In this document: piece by piece, positions 51,912 through 62,586 of the stretch
Numbering within the stretch: the first letter of the stretch is position 1
Layout of the letters: each line of letters opens with the position of its first letter
DNA from: Linnemannia hyalina
Lineage: Eukaryota > Mortierellomycota > Mortierellomycetes > Mortierellales > Mortierellaceae
DNA: 64,000 bases
Direction of reading: 5' to 3'
Assembly (NCBI GenBank): GCA_019671135.1
Contig: JAHRHY010000006.1
Span: 2,535,277-2,599,276 of the forward strand
Notes under the pieces: model-generated
The model's input: only the letters and a program-made list of their open reading frames with translations
The model's database searches: none
Told to the model about the DNA's origin: nothing
Translations under genes and position numbers: made by a program

Positions 51912-52910
51912 ATGGTTACCCCTGCCCGCCTTAACCCCCCTCCTGTCTTTACAGGCGCCCGCGACGGTTTCTCTGCCTTGGCCTGGCTCGTTGCGGTTAA
52001 CCGCTACTTCAACCTTGCTAAGATAAGTGAGACTGAACGAACACCCCACGCTCTCTCGTACTTGGGCACGCCTGGCCCTGCCCGATGGTTTGATGGATGT
52101 GGGCTCCCTGATACTTGCAACTTCGAGACCGAGTTTACTCCTGCTTTTAAGCTAGAGTACATTCCCAACAACTTTGCGGGCTCCTGTCGACGACACCTCA
52201 CCAATCTTCGCATGACCACCAACTTTTCGACCTACTTATCTACATTCAAGGAACTTTTGGGCGCCCTTCTTGGTTATGCCTCCACCGACGCTGCCAAGAC
52301 CACGGTCAACGAGTTCGCCCAAACATCCTTTATCGACAACTGCCCCTTGGTTCTTCAACAGATGATCGAAGGACACATTATTCAAAACCCCAATATCACC
52401 CTCATTCAGATCTTTCAATACGCCCAAGAGATGGACCGCATTTACTCCTTCAAACCCGACACCGGCCCCAAGACCAACTCGCTCGCCATCGCCTCCGCCC
52501 CCATCATTTCTTCCTTCACCTCTTCCTCCGCTCTCTCTCAAGCCACCCCCATGGAAATCGACAACATCCAGATCGCCCTCAACAATATCACCCAACGATT
52601 TAATCGCCTAGAGAGAAACATGGGTCATAACAATAACTACAACCGCAACAACAATAACAACAACGGCCCCCGAAACAACAACAACGGTAATCCCCCTTCC
52701 CTGACCCCTCAGGAACGCGAATGGTGTAAAAACAACAATGCTTGCCGTCGCTGTCGCCAACCTGGACATTATGCAAAGGAGTGCCCCATCTACGGCGACA
52801 ACAACAATACCAACCGTGGCAACAACAACAACCGCCAAGGACGATGGGTTTATCAAGTAGCCGTGGGTGATTCCCCCGAGTCGGGAAAAGCCTCCGACGA
52901 TCAGGCTTAG
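51912..52910 (+). CDS. G2 gag
   Basis: 332 codons from ATG 51912 (MVTPARLNPPPVFTGARDG). Capsid core with WLVAVNRYFNLAKISE, then an Asn-rich linker and a CCHC zinc knuckle CRRCRQPGHYAKEC. pol follows in the -1 frame after the stop at 52910, implying programmed frameshifting or another bypass. Forms the particle that packages the element RNA. Confidence 0.9.
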   Translation: MVTPARLNPPPVFTGARDGFSALAWLVAVNRYFNLAKISETERTPHALSYLGTPGPARWFDGCGLPDTCNFETEFTPAFKLEYIPNNFAGSCRRHLTNLRMTTNFSTYLSTFKELLGALLGYASTDAAKTTVNEFAQTSFIDNCPLVLQQMIEGHIIQNPNITLIQIFQYAQEMDRIYSFKPDTGPKTNSLAIASAPIISSFTSSSALSQATPMEIDNIQIALNNITQRFNRLERNMGHNNNYNRNNNNNNGPRNNNNGNPPSLTPQEREWCKNNNACRRCRQPGHYAKECPIYGDNNNTNRGNNNNRQGRWVYQVAVGDSPESGKASDDQA

Positions 52911-52918
52911 TCCAGGAC

Positions 52919-55900
52919 TTGATCGTCGACGTTCCCTCCCTTTCTCCTCTGGACAAAGGGAGTGTTTCCTTACCAGAGTTAAGTTACAGTTCCAAGAATA
53001 AAAATTCTGCTATCAAAAACACTCCCCCCTCTGTATCCATTATTCGCACTACCACATCCGCACCTCGTAGCCTACACAAACTCTCCTTCTCTCCTCCTCC
53101 ACTCTCCCTTTTTCCCTCATCCATCCCTGCCTCGCCTCGTACTCCCTCCTCAATTGCCATCGACTCGACCACCACTGCCCCCAACACTCACTCCACCACG
53201 GTACCCTTTGACGATGAGTTACAACTCACCGACGACGTATCTGATACCTCGCCTGTTGGTCTTAGCCCATCAGAAGAAGTGGACCTGGACCCACTCTCCT
53301 CTCCTGCTGCTTTAGACCAACCCATGTCCAAGCGCAGGACCAAACGCTTGCGACACAAATCCGTCCGTCTGCACGCTTTCACGGCTGAGAAAGCCTCCCG
53401 TACACTCTTGTCGTTTATTGGTAATGTGGCTGGTGCCCCTGCGCGTATTTTAATCGATTGCGGTGCGGAAGGGAACGTCATCAGTTCTTCTTTTTGCAAA
53501 CAACACTCCCTCACTCGCACTCCTGGCCCCTCCATCCCCATCATCCTTCCAAACGGTTCCTCTTCCATTTCATCATCCACCTCCACCTTTACCATCGACC
53601 GCGACCACTACTCCGACAAACTGGAAGCACTCATTTACCCCCTCTCCAACTACGACCTCATCCTTGGAAAACCCTGGCTAACGACCATCAACCCTTTCAT
53701 CAACTGGCGAAACAACGACCTTCACTTCACCCACAATGGACACACTGTTCTCTGGCGCTGTCGTGGTGCCAACGCCAACTCCATCTCCGCTCGCACACAA
53801 GGGAAACTCCTCTCTCACCTTCACTTTCACTCCCTTGCTACCCAACCTGGAAACGCTGTCTACCTCGCCCTCGTCAACATCGCTAAAAAGACCAACGACA
53901 ACAACAGTAATGACAACAAACCGACCTCCCCTCCACTCTCACCCGACATTCACAACATCGTCCACAACGAGTTCCCCGACGTTTTCCCTTCCTCCCTCCC
54001 CTCTGGCCTTCCCCCTGACAGAGGCGATGCAATGAAGATCGAAACTGATCCGAGCGCTGATCCCCCCTTTCGCCCTGTTATACGTCTCTCGATTGCTGAA
54101 TTGGATGAACTAAGGAAGCAACTCGACGACCTACTTGGCAAAGGCTTTATCAAACCCTCTACCTCCCCTTATGGTGCCCCTGTATTGTTTGTGAAAAAGA
54201 AGGATGGTTCCTTGCGTATGTGTGTTGATTACAGAGGGTTAAACCGGATTACAAAAAAGAACAGACACCCCCTTCCCCGCATTGATGAACTTATCGACCG
54301 TTTCCGCGGGGCACGCTACTTTACCAAACTTGACCTCCTCTCCGGTTACCATCAGCAACGTATAGCAGAAGAGGACACACACAAGACAGCCTTCCGTTGC
54401 CGCTACGGCCATTTCGAATTTAATGTGGTCCCTTTCGGGTTAACGAATGCACCGGCGTCCTTCTCCAATATGATGCTACGAGTATTAGACCCTGTTCTCG
54501 ACAAGTGGGTTGTTGTTTACCTCGACGACATTCTTATCTACTCGCGCACCGAGGCCGAACATCTACAACATCTCCGATCCGTCCTCACGCTCCTCCGCAA
54601 GTACGGTCTCTACGCCAAGTTGAGCAAGTGCTCCTTTATGCAGAAAGAGACCGAGTTCCTCGGCCACGTCATCTCCAAGGACGGTATCCATACGAGCGGC
54701 GGTCTCGTTCGTGCCATCCGTGAATGGCCCCGTCCCCAGAAGCAGAAAGATGTTCAGCAGTTTGTTGGTCTTGCACAGTTCTATCATCAGTACATCGCTA
54801 ACTTTGCCTCGATCGCCCTACCGTTGACCGCTCTCTTAGGTGAAGGCGTTCCTTTCTCTTGGTCTCAGGAGCAGGAAGTAGCGTTTACGACTCTGAAGGA
54901 GGCCATCAGTAAAGCACCTGTTCTACGTATCTTCGACCCCGACCTTCTAACAACCGTCGAAACCGATGCCTCCGGCTTTGCTCTCGGTGCCGTTCTCTTT
55001 CAGACCGATGAGCATGGCGAGTCGCGCCCCGTCGCCTTCACCTCCCGCAAGCTGAACTCTGCCGAACGCAACTACCCAACACACGAACAGGAACTGTTGG
55101 CTGTTGTACATGCATTGAAGACATGGCGCTACTATCTGGACGGATCCCACTTCATCGTATACACCGACCATGCCACCCTCCAACACTTCCCCACTCAACC
55201 CAAACTCACCCGCCGTCAGGCCCGCTGGATGGAACTGTTGCAGGAATACAACTTCACCTTCAAGTACAAGAAAGGAGCCGACAACATTGTCCCAGATGCC
55301 CTGTCTCGCCGACCGGACCATAGAGAGATTAACACACTCTCAGTACAGCTCGACCCCAGGCTCCGGCAGCGCCTGATGGATGGTTACAAAGAGGATCACC
55401 GCCTCAAACCGATCTATGAAAGCTGCCTCCAGGGAAGTCCACCGTCTAATTACTCTCTTGTTGATGGTGTTCTTTGCATTCAACGTAATGATCTTTTACT
55501 TGTTTGTATCCCCTCGAACTCTGACCTTCGGCTTTCTCTTCTTCACGATGCACACGACTCCGCTATAGCTGGTCACTTCGGTTTCGAGAAGACGTACGGT
55601 CATCTCCACTCGCGGTTCTTCTGGCCATCTATGGCGAAGGACACCCGGCTGTATGTGCAGACCTGTGAGTCGTGCCAAAGGACTAAGCCCAGCAACCAAC
55701 CACCTGCTGGCCTCCTCCAGCCCCTACCCATTCCCGATCGACCCTGGCAAACGGTGACAATGGACTTTGTCGGCCCCCTACCCAAGACCCCACGCGGCTT
55801 TGACTCCATTACGGTCTTTGTTGACAAACTCACAAAGCAAGTGCACTTTGCCCCCTGCCACACCACCGACTCCGCCTCGCAAGTTGCACGCATTTTTTTC

Positions 55901-56827
55901 GACCATGTTTTCCGCTTGCACGGCATGCCAACCACCATTGTCTCCGACCGCGATACCAAGTTCACGAGCCGCTTTTGGAAAGAATTGAGCCGTCTGATGG
56001 ACGTCCACCTTGCCATGTCGACTGCCTTCCACCCTCAGACCGATGGCCAGACCGAGCGTGCCAACCGCACCCTTATCACCATGCTCCGTAACTTTGTCGA
56101 CCAACGGCAGTCTAACTGGGACCTCTTACTTTCCGCCGCCGAATTTGCCACGAACAACGCCACCAATGCCTCCACTGGAGTCTCCCCGTTCTTCTTGAAC
56201 TCCGGAGCCCATCCCAACATGCCCATGTCATTGTTGACCCCTACTCCCGGCCCCAACCCATCGGTTAACGAGTTCGTGCAATCTCGAAGCGAAGCCCTCA
56301 CCCTCGCTAAGGAGTCCCTTGCTGCCGCCCAAGAACGTCAAGCAGCCAACGCCGACATCCATCGGCGAGAGCATGATTTCAAGGTTGGTGACCACGTTCT
56401 CCTTAACCTTGAGAATATCACCTTACCCTCGGACCGCACCCGCACGTCGCAGAAACTCTTGGCTCGCTTTGCCGGCCCCCACACCATTGTTGAACAGCTG
56501 TCCCCGGTCTCCTTCCGCCTTGATCTTCCACCGTCCATGAAGATTCACCCCGTCTTCCACGTCGACCGATTCCGACGCTACCAACCATCACCTGCGACGC
56601 TAGGACCAAGAACACCAGCACGGCCACCACCGGTTATCGTTGAAGACGAGGAAGAGTATGAGGTCGAGGCCATTGCAGATCATAGGAAGGTTAACAACAA
56701 CATGGAGTACCTTCTACAATGGCAAGGATACCCGCGCGAGGACTGGACATGGGAACCAGAGAGTGAACTGGCACACTGTAAGGACATCCTCAACAAGTAC
56801 AAGCGCGACCATGGCCTTAGGACTTAG
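52919..56827 (+). CDS. G2 pol: protease, RT, RNase H, integrase, chromodomain
   Basis: About 1,300 codons without a stop. Order: Ser/Pro-rich N-part, retropepsin with RILIDCGAEGNVISS (DCG at the usual DSG/DTG), RT with FVKKKDGSLRMCVDYRGLN and YLDDILIYS, RNase H (ETDASGFALGAVLF, HEQELLAVVHALKTWRYY), integrase HHCC (HDAHDSAIAGHFGF, CESCQRTKPS), D-D-E core (TMDFVGPLP, VSDRDTKFTS, TDGQTERANRTL), GPF-like tail and a chromodomain (YEVEAIADHRKVNNN, LLQWQGYP, WTWEPESEL). The chromodomain places it in the chromoviruses, which can target methylated heterochromatin. All catalytic residues present. Confidence 0.95.
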   Translation: MIVDVPSLSPLDKGSVSLPELSYSSKNKNSAIKNTPPSVSIIRTTTSAPRSLHKLSFSPPPLSLFPSSIPASPRTPSSIAIDSTTTAPNTHSTTVPFDDELQLTDDVSDTSPVGLSPSEEVDLDPLSSPAALDQPMSKRRTKRLRHKSVRLHAFTAEKASRTLLSFIGNVAGAPARILIDCGAEGNVISSSFCKQHSLTRTPGPSIPIILPNGSSSISSSTSTFTIDRDHYSDKLEALIYPLSNYDLILGKPWLTTINPFINWRNNDLHFTHNGHTVLWRCRGANANSISARTQGKLLSHLHFHSLATQPGNAVYLALVNIAKKTNDNNSNDNKPTSPPLSPDIHNIVHNEFPDVFPSSLPSGLPPDRGDAMKIETDPSADPPFRPVIRLSIAELDELRKQLDDLLGKGFIKPSTSPYGAPVLFVKKKDGSLRMCVDYRGLNRITKKNRHPLPRIDELIDRFRGARYFTKLDLLSGYHQQRIAEEDTHKTAFRCRYGHFEFNVVPFGLTNAPASFSNMMLRVLDPVLDKWVVVYLDDILIYSRTEAEHLQHLRSVLTLLRKYGLYAKLSKCSFMQKETEFLGHVISKDGIHTSGGLVRAIREWPRPQKQKDVQQFVGLAQFYHQYIANFASIALPLTALLGEGVPFSWSQEQEVAFTTLKEAISKAPVLRIFDPDLLTTVETDASGFALGAVLFQTDEHGESRPVAFTSRKLNSAERNYPTHEQELLAVVHALKTWRYYLDGSHFIVYTDHATLQHFPTQPKLTRRQARWMELLQEYNFTFKYKKGADNIVPDALSRRPDHREINTLSVQLDPRLRQRLMDGYKEDHRLKPIYESCLQGSPPSNYSLVDGVLCIQRNDLLLVCIPSNSDLRLSLLHDAHDSAIAGHFGFEKTYGHLHSRFFWPSMAKDTRLYVQTCESCQRTKPSNQPPAGLLQPLPIPDRPWQTVTMDFVGPLPKTPRGFDSITVFVDKLTKQVHFAPCHTTDSASQVARIFFDHVFRLHGMPTTIVSDRDTKFTSRFWKELSRLMDVHLAMSTAFHPQTDGQTERANRTLITMLRNFVDQRQSNWDLLLSAAEFATNNATNASTGVSPFFLNSGAHPNMPMSLLTPTPGPNPSVNEFVQSRSEALTLAKESLAAAQERQAANADIHRREHDFKVGDHVLLNLENITLPSDRTRTSQKLLARFAGPHTIVEQLSPVSFRLDLPPSMKIHPVFHVDRFRRYQPSPATLGPRTPARPPPVIVEDEEEYEVEAIADHRKVNNNMEYLLQWQGYPREDWTWEPESELAHCKDILNKYKRDHGLRT

Positions 56828-57171
56828 CGGATTTTTTTTTAAGAGGGGAAGGTGCAACATATTAGGTTTATCATTGCTCTCTAGTTAGTCATTCCTTGTC
56901 ACTCTCTATCATCTCTGACTCACTATGACACTACACCTAGAAACCTAGTTGGCGACTTTGTATATATATTTAGTTGTACCATAGTAATAACATCAATCAT
57001 CACTGCTTCAACTCTCGTCCCCGTTCTATACTTCTCTGTCCCAGTCTTCGCCTGTTGCAGTTGTATTGGCGATACCAAGTAAAGAGCTATAGATTTGCTA
57101 TCTAAGGCCCTTTTATACTCGTTAGGGCGAAGTCACAAGAGCAAGCTCTTGTCTCGTGACAACCTCCCCCT

Positions 57172-60100
57172 CTAGGGCCGAGTTCCAAGAGGCCTTTGGC
57201 TGGGTTTGTGAGGGTGTTGCAGATGGAACTCGCGAACAAGGTCCGGGGAATTCTTGACACAGGCGGCCGGTTCCCAGGTTCGTTCGGATACGGGGTAGCC
57301 TCTCCAATGTATATAGTATTCAAGGTGGTTGCGCCTGATCCGTGAATCCAAAATGGCCTCAACCTCGTACTCCTCATCGCCGGAGACGACAAGCGGAGGA
57401 GGTCGTTTTAAGGCTCGACCGGGGATCGTATCTGGATGCGCACGCTCAAGTAAGTTTACATGAAAGACAGGATGTAGCTTGGTCGTTGGTGGTAAATCGA
57501 GACGGAAGGATCGAGTGCCGATTTTTTCGAGAATACGGTAAGGGCCCATGCGCTTATGGTCGAGCTTCTTGCATGGTCTGTTCGTTTGGAGGTTCCGGGC
57601 GTCTAGCCATACAAGATCTCCTACTTGCAGATTGGGTTGTGGTTGGGCCTTGGTGTCGAAGTTCCTGGCATGCTGTTCAATGGCGGTGTGAATATTGAGT
57701 TGCATCTCCGCATAGAGGTTCTTTAGGGCCTGGACGCGTTCCTGGGCTGGGACATTGTCCTTCGAGACTCTTGGGGTGGTGATGGTGAATTTCGGATGGT
57801 AGCCGAGGTTGGCAAAGAATGGTGTTGTTTTTGTTGTTGAGTGTGTTGCGTTGTTGTATGCAAATTCTGCTATCGGTAGAAGGGTGCTCCAGTCCGTTTG
57901 CTGATAGTCGATATACCCTCGTAGGTACTGTTCCAGTATTGAATTTACTCTCTCGGTCTGTCCATCGGTGCGTTGGTGGTAGGCGGTAGAAAGCTTCTGA
58001 TTGATCCCCAGAGACTTGAACATGGTGGAAACGAAGGCTGAAGTGAAGGTGGCGCCTCTGTCAGAAACAATGTCATCCGGGAGACCGTGGGCTGAAAATA
58101 CGCGTTCTAGGAACAAACAGACCGTATCCTGTGCATTGATGTTGTCGTAGGTGGGGACAAAGTGTGCCATCTTGGTGAATCGGTCCACAAAAACACAGAT
58201 TGCCGTATAGCCGTTTGAGGGGGGGAGTTGGGTGATGAAATCCATCGATACTGAGGTCCAGGGGCGATCGGGTACAGGCAGGGGTTGTAAAAGTCCATAA
58301 GGCTTGTGAGTGGATGACTTTGTCCGTTGGCAGGTGTCACAACCGTTGATGTAATCCTTGATGTAACGCCACATGGAAGGCCAGTAAAAGGTTCGACTGA
58401 CAAGGTCTGAGGTCTTGGTAATTCCAAAATGACCGGCGGTTGGGGCGTCGTGACATTCTTGAAGGATTTGTTTCTTGAGTTCGGGATCGTCGGGGACGCA
58501 GACAAGGCCATCCCGCAGGAGTAGCCCATCTTGAATTGAGTACTGGGCATTGTCCGAGTTCGACTTTGCGGTCTTGGCGAGTATTGGACCAAAGTATAGA
58601 TCATCGGGGATTAGTGTCTTGATTTTTTCCTGGATCGCTGGCGTCTCTGGTTGCAGTGACCGGGCCTGGATGGTGTTCAGAATCTGGATCGGCGGTAGGA
58701 GGGTCATCTCGGTCTTGCCGTGCTGGGCCGCACCTCCCTCTCCAGGGTTGTCCCGCCGGGACAAAGCATCGGCAGCGGCATTCTGGGAGCCAGGGCGGTA
58801 ATGGATGGTAAAGTTGTAGTCAGACAAGATTTCAGACCAGCGGACTTGACGGCGGCTCAATTGGCGCGTGGTGGTAAAGTACTCAAGATTTCTGTGGTCG
58901 GTGATGACTTCCGTGGTAGCGGGCGAGAATTCCAGGTAGTGTCGCCAATGTTTAAAGGCAGACACAATGGCAAGGAGTTCTTTGTCGTAGATCTGATAGT
59001 TGAGTTCAGCAGGCAATAGTTTTCGGGAGTAGTAAGCGATAGGATGTAGGCGTCCATCTTGGTCACGCTGACTGCAGACAGCGCCGAGGGCCTTGTCAGA
59101 AGCGTCAGTTTCAATGATGCAGGGGCGATCTGGTTGGAAATGCCGAAGGACGGGGCCAGACATGAAGCGTGACTTGAGCTCCGTGAAAGCGGCTTGTGCG
59201 ATAGCGGTCCAGACAAAGTTAGTATTTTTCTTGAGTAACGCGGTGAGAGGCGCGGCGATATGGGAGTATTTCCGTACAAAACGACGGTAGAAGTTGGAGA
59301 AACCCAGAAAGCACTGGACATCCGAAACGGAAGAGGGAGTGGGCCAATCGCGAATGGCGGCAACCTTGGCGGGGTCCATAGAAATACCGTCAGTTCCGAT
59401 CACAAAGCCGAGGAATTCGACTTTGTCCTTGTCGAACGAGCATTTCTCGAGTTTTAAGCATAGACCAGCGTCTTGGAGCTTGCTGAGAACTTTGCGGACA
59501 TGCGCGGTATGTTCCTCAAGGGTGTCGGAGTAGATGAGAATGTCGTCAATGTATAGCACGACAAAGTCATCTAGGTAATCGCGGAGGACGTCGTTGGCGA
59601 AAGCTTGGAAAGTTCCGGGAGCGTTCATTAGTCCGAAGGGCATGACTGTATACTCGAAGTGGCCATAGCGGCAGCGGAATGCAGTCTTCCATTCGTCGCC
59701 CTCCTTGATGCGGAGAAGATTGTATGCTCCTCGCATGTCGAGCTTGGTGAAATACTTGGCTTTGCCTAGTCGGTCGAAAGTTTCGGAGATCAGTGGCAGA
59801 GGGCATCGATTGGGGACAGTCACCTTGTTGAGGCCTCGATAGTCGACACAGAGGCGGAGAGAACCGTCTTTCTTTTTAACAAAAAGGACGGGGGCGCCAG
59901 CTGGAGACTCGGATCGACGGATGAACCCTTTTGCAAGGTTTTCTTGAATATATTCGCGTAGAACTTGCAGTTCCGTTTGTGATAGGTTGTACACTGGTCC
60001 AAATGGCACGGTGGCTCCTTCGACCACAGGGATATTGTGATCATAGGGTCGATGTGGCGGTAGCTTGTCGGCTTGCATCTTGGAGAATACCTGAGCATAT

Positions 60101-60852
60101 TCGGCATATTTCTCGGGCAGTTGGACTGTGGGTTTTGATTCAGGGATAGAGTTGTCGTTGGTGGTTGCGCTGGCGAGTTCTTCGATTCGGGAGACGTCGA
60201 GCATGTATCCGACTCCTTGATTGGTCTTGAGGATCTGACGGAGTTGTGTATTGCTAATAATGGAGATGTTGGTTGCTGATCGGTTCTTGGCGGATTTGGA
60301 TAGTTGGTTGGATCCTGAGGTGTACTTGGTGGGAACCAAAGTGGATTTGGGTTTGGAAGGTGGCAGAAGGATTCGGTCTTGTTCCTGGAAGGAAGGGATG
60401 GATCGAGGCATTGTTGATTGTGCAAGAGGGGAAAGCTTGTCGAGTGTGTGCTGATGGAGGCATGGCATAGTAATGGTTCGTTTCTCCCAGTCGATATATG
60501 GGTTGTGTGAGCGGAGCCAGTCCATGCCAAGAATAATGGCATAATTGCCAAGTGCAATGAGTTGAAAAGTGTGTGTGGAAAAGTGTTGTGAGTGGGATTG
60601 CATAACCAATGTGGTGGCGTGATGAGAGGTATGTGTTGAACCATTGGCAAGAGAGATTTGTAATAAGTGTTGTGCTAGTGGAAGATTGTGCTGTTGTGCT
60701 AGATTTTGATGAATGAATGAGATGGTTGCTCCTGAGTCGATCATTGCATGGACTGGTAGTGAGGAGTTTTGGAAGTGAAGAGTAATTGGAATAGTAATAG
60801 GGGATAGCAGAGGATCATTTGGAGATTTGTTATACAGCTCGCCCAGACACAC
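57172..60852 (-). CDS. G1 pol: protease, RT, RNase H, integrase, chromodomain
   Basis: 1,226 codons open on the minus strand. Retropepsin MIDSGATISFIHQNLA, RT with KKDGSLRLCVDYRGLN and the active site VLYIDDILIYSD, RNase H (IETDASDKALGAVCS, YDKELLAIVSAFKHW), integrase finger (HDAPTAGHFGITKT, CDTCQRTKS), core (SMDFITQLP, VSDRGATFTS, TDGQTERVNSILEQYL), and chromodomain YEVEAILDSRIRRN. In the -1 frame relative to gag, starting about 15 bases after its stop. Apparently intact. The copy at 9760-10476 is its truncated relative. Confidence 0.95.
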   Translation of the reverse strand: MCLGELYNKSPNDPLLSPITIPITLHFQNSSLPVHAMIDSGATISFIHQNLAQQHNLPLAQHLLQISLANGSTHTSHHATTLVMQSHSQHFSTHTFQLIALGNYAIILGMDWLRSHNPYIDWEKRTITMPCLHQHTLDKLSPLAQSTMPRSIPSFQEQDRILLPPSKPKSTLVPTKYTSGSNQLSKSAKNRSATNISIISNTQLRQILKTNQGVGYMLDVSRIEELASATTNDNSIPESKPTVQLPEKYAEYAQVFSKMQADKLPPHRPYDHNIPVVEGATVPFGPVYNLSQTELQVLREYIQENLAKGFIRRSESPAGAPVLFVKKKDGSLRLCVDYRGLNKVTVPNRCPLPLISETFDRLGKAKYFTKLDMRGAYNLLRIKEGDEWKTAFRCRYGHFEYTVMPFGLMNAPGTFQAFANDVLRDYLDDFVVLYIDDILIYSDTLEEHTAHVRKVLSKLQDAGLCLKLEKCSFDKDKVEFLGFVIGTDGISMDPAKVAAIRDWPTPSSVSDVQCFLGFSNFYRRFVRKYSHIAAPLTALLKKNTNFVWTAIAQAAFTELKSRFMSGPVLRHFQPDRPCIIETDASDKALGAVCSQRDQDGRLHPIAYYSRKLLPAELNYQIYDKELLAIVSAFKHWRHYLEFSPATTEVITDHRNLEYFTTTRQLSRRQVRWSEILSDYNFTIHYRPGSQNAAADALSRRDNPGEGGAAQHGKTEMTLLPPIQILNTIQARSLQPETPAIQEKIKTLIPDDLYFGPILAKTAKSNSDNAQYSIQDGLLLRDGLVCVPDDPELKKQILQECHDAPTAGHFGITKTSDLVSRTFYWPSMWRYIKDYINGCDTCQRTKSSTHKPYGLLQPLPVPDRPWTSVSMDFITQLPPSNGYTAICVFVDRFTKMAHFVPTYDNINAQDTVCLFLERVFSAHGLPDDIVSDRGATFTSAFVSTMFKSLGINQKLSTAYHQRTDGQTERVNSILEQYLRGYIDYQQTDWSTLLPIAEFAYNNATHSTTKTTPFFANLGYHPKFTITTPRVSKDNVPAQERVQALKNLYAEMQLNIHTAIEQHARNFDTKAQPQPNLQVGDLVWLDARNLQTNRPCKKLDHKRMGPYRILEKIGTRSFRLDLPPTTKLHPVFHVNLLERAHPDTIPGRALKRPPPLVVSGDEEYEVEAILDSRIRRNHLEYYIHWRGYPVSERTWEPAACVKNSPDLVREFHLQHPHKPSQRPLGTRP

Positions 60853-60866
60853 TCCAACTTTACTGT

Positions 60867-62162
60867 CTAGGCTGAATCTTTTTCCAATTGGAAAGAGATT
60901 GCATCGGGCTGGTCGCTAGTCTGTGTAGGCTGAAGGGCCGAGATCGAGGCTGTTGCCTTTGGGGCGTTCTTGAACGAGGGCTTTGCAGGTTTCTTGGGGC
61001 AGTCGTCAAGCCAATGATCTGCTGAACCACAGTAGGTGCACAGTCCTTCCTTTTGACGACGAAGACGCTCAGACGGTGGCAAAGGACCATGGCGAGCATG
61101 CGAGAGATCCATGTCCATCGAAGTGGTCGCGGGAGCTGAGGTAGCAGGGGTGGACGCGGTAGTTGGGGTGGATGAGGCTTGAGTGGTAGTAGAAGTGTGG
61201 GCAGTGGTGGAACGGGACGGAGTGCTGGAAGATTTGTTGCCGGAACGGGTCACTGCATAGCCGTACTGTCGGTTGTCGATGTCGATAGCCAATTGTGAAA
61301 ACTCGGCAAAGGTAGGTGGCTCGGGGTAGTTTGCCATGGCTTCTTGAACAGACTCCTTCAGGCCGAGGCGGAACTGTGAAATCATTGCGCTATCATTCCA
61401 TGCTGTATCCGCTGCAAGGTTGACGAAACGGTTTGTATAGTCGATGGCAGAACCGCGCTGTCTAAGTTGACGGAGTTGGGTTTCTGCTAGGACGTGAGCA
61501 TTGGAGACTCCAAAGTTCTTACTCATAAGAGCAAAGAACTGATCCAGGTTAGAAATACATGCGGGTCTCTCCTCGACAGGCAACTTGAAGGACGGAACGT
61601 ATCTCTGCATGTACTTGAACGCTGCAGTATCACCGAGGCGCGAGATAGCCAGCACAATGCGGTCGTGGTCGTTCGGATAGAGGGTCTCGTTTGCAACGAA
61701 GAAGAGTTCCAGCTGAGCCTGAAACCCTTTCCAATCTTCACGCTTGCCGGAGAAGACTGCGGGGGGTGCTACTTTTGGCCTCGAAGGGGAGCTATTGCTG
61801 GAGTGAGGTGTAGTTGATTGGAAGATGGCACTCACTGTGTTGGTGACATCGGTCTTGTGATCATAAAATAGTTTGCCTAGTTCTGCGCGAGTGATGGGTG
61901 GTAATTGTGACGTCATCTTCTGGACGTTGGATTCGAGGCTGAGTAATCGAGGGTTGAGGTTGACGGTCAGGCTTGTGAAGAAATCTTCGTTCGAAAGAAT
62001 GAAGTCCAGCATATCACGGTACTTCTGAACAGTCTCCTCGAGTTCGGTGACTTTGGCTTGCAAGGGAGTGACCGTCTGAACTATTTGTTCAAGTGTGGCT
62101 ACTCGGTCCATCAGTGCTTGGAAGCGCGCGTTGGCTGTAAGGATCTCACTATCGGGTAGCAT
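60867..62162 (-). CDS. G1 gag
   Basis: 431 codons from ATG 62162 (MLPDSEILTANARFQALMDR). Coiled-coil N-part, capsid core (VFSGKREDWKGFQAQLELFF, DTAAFKYMQRYVPSFKLP), Ser/Thr-rich linker and zinc knuckle CTYCGSADHWLDDC. Its leader contains a run of 26 T on the plus strand (62288-62313), that is, an A tract just upstream of gag. Related to G5 gag. Confidence 0.9.
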   Translation of the reverse strand: MLPDSEILTANARFQALMDRVATLEQIVQTVTPLQAKVTELEETVQKYRDMLDFILSNEDFFTSLTVNLNPRLLSLESNVQKMTSQLPPITRAELGKLFYDHKTDVTNTVSAIFQSTTPHSSNSSPSRPKVAPPAVFSGKREDWKGFQAQLELFFVANETLYPNDHDRIVLAISRLGDTAAFKYMQRYVPSFKLPVEERPACISNLDQFFALMSKNFGVSNAHVLAETQLRQLRQRGSAIDYTNRFVNLAADTAWNDSAMISQFRLGLKESVQEAMANYPEPPTFAEFSQLAIDIDNRQYGYAVTRSGNKSSSTPSRSTTAHTSTTTQASSTPTTASTPATSAPATTSMDMDLSHARHGPLPPSERLRRQKEGLCTYCGSADHWLDDCPKKPAKPSFKNAPKATASISALQPTQTSDQPDAISFQLEKDSA

Positions 62163-62384
62163 TGTAGTTGATACGGAAAGTGAAGAGTTGTTGTAGTTTC
62201 TGAGGGTTGTGGGTTGTGTACGGAAGATGGTAGTAAAAGAGGAAAGAACTTGAAGATGATAGGGTTTGGTTTTGTTGTGGAAAAGGCTTTTTTTTTTTTT
62301 TTTTTTTTTTTTTGAGCGCTGAAGTATATCAATAGAAAACAGACAAAGTTTGATCCAAGGTTCTTTAGGTGTATGACTTGGTAT

Positions 62385-62581
62385 TGTCAAGAAAGCAGAC
62401 CAAGCAATAGAATGAAGTAGATAAAGAGAACCTTGATCAAGGACTAAGAAATGAGTATAAGGAATAGGTTAAAGAGTATGTTGTATTGGCGATACCAAGT
62501 AAAGAGCTATAGATTTGCTATCTAAGGCCCTTTTATACTCGTTAGGGCGAAGTCACAAGAGCAAGCTCTTGTCTCGTGACA
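62385..62581 (-). repeat. 5' LTR of G1 (197 bp)
   Basis: TGTCAAGAAAGC to TCTCGTGACA on the plus strand. Followed by TTATC target duplication at 62582-62586 and G0 pol. Confidence 0.95.
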
Positions 62582-62586
62582 TTATC

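Larger units (their letters stand above)
51501..57059 (+). mobile_element. Gypsy G2 (chromovirus), complete and apparently intact
   Basis: LTRs 51501-51707 and 56853-57059 (207 bp each, no difference seen), duplication GTTGT at 51496-51500 and 57060-57064 within the G1 LTR. Primer-binding site TGGTAGCAAAGG at 51708, polypurine AAGAGGGGAAGG before the 3' LTR. Continuous gag and pol frames. It is the youngest event of the nest and the best candidate for an active element in the window. Confidence 0.97.
51401..62581 (-). mobile_element. Gypsy G1 (chromovirus), full length, carrying G2 in its 3' LTR
   Basis: LTRs: 51401-51500 plus 57065-57161 (one LTR split by G2, 197 bp in all) and 62385-62581 (197 bp). 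Host duplication TTATC at 51396-51400 and 62582-62586 shows insertion into G0 pol. Coding strand is minus: gag, then pol in the -1 frame, then the polypurine tract AGAGGGGGAGG before the LTR. The two LTRs look identical by eye, so insertion is recent. Confidence 0.95.
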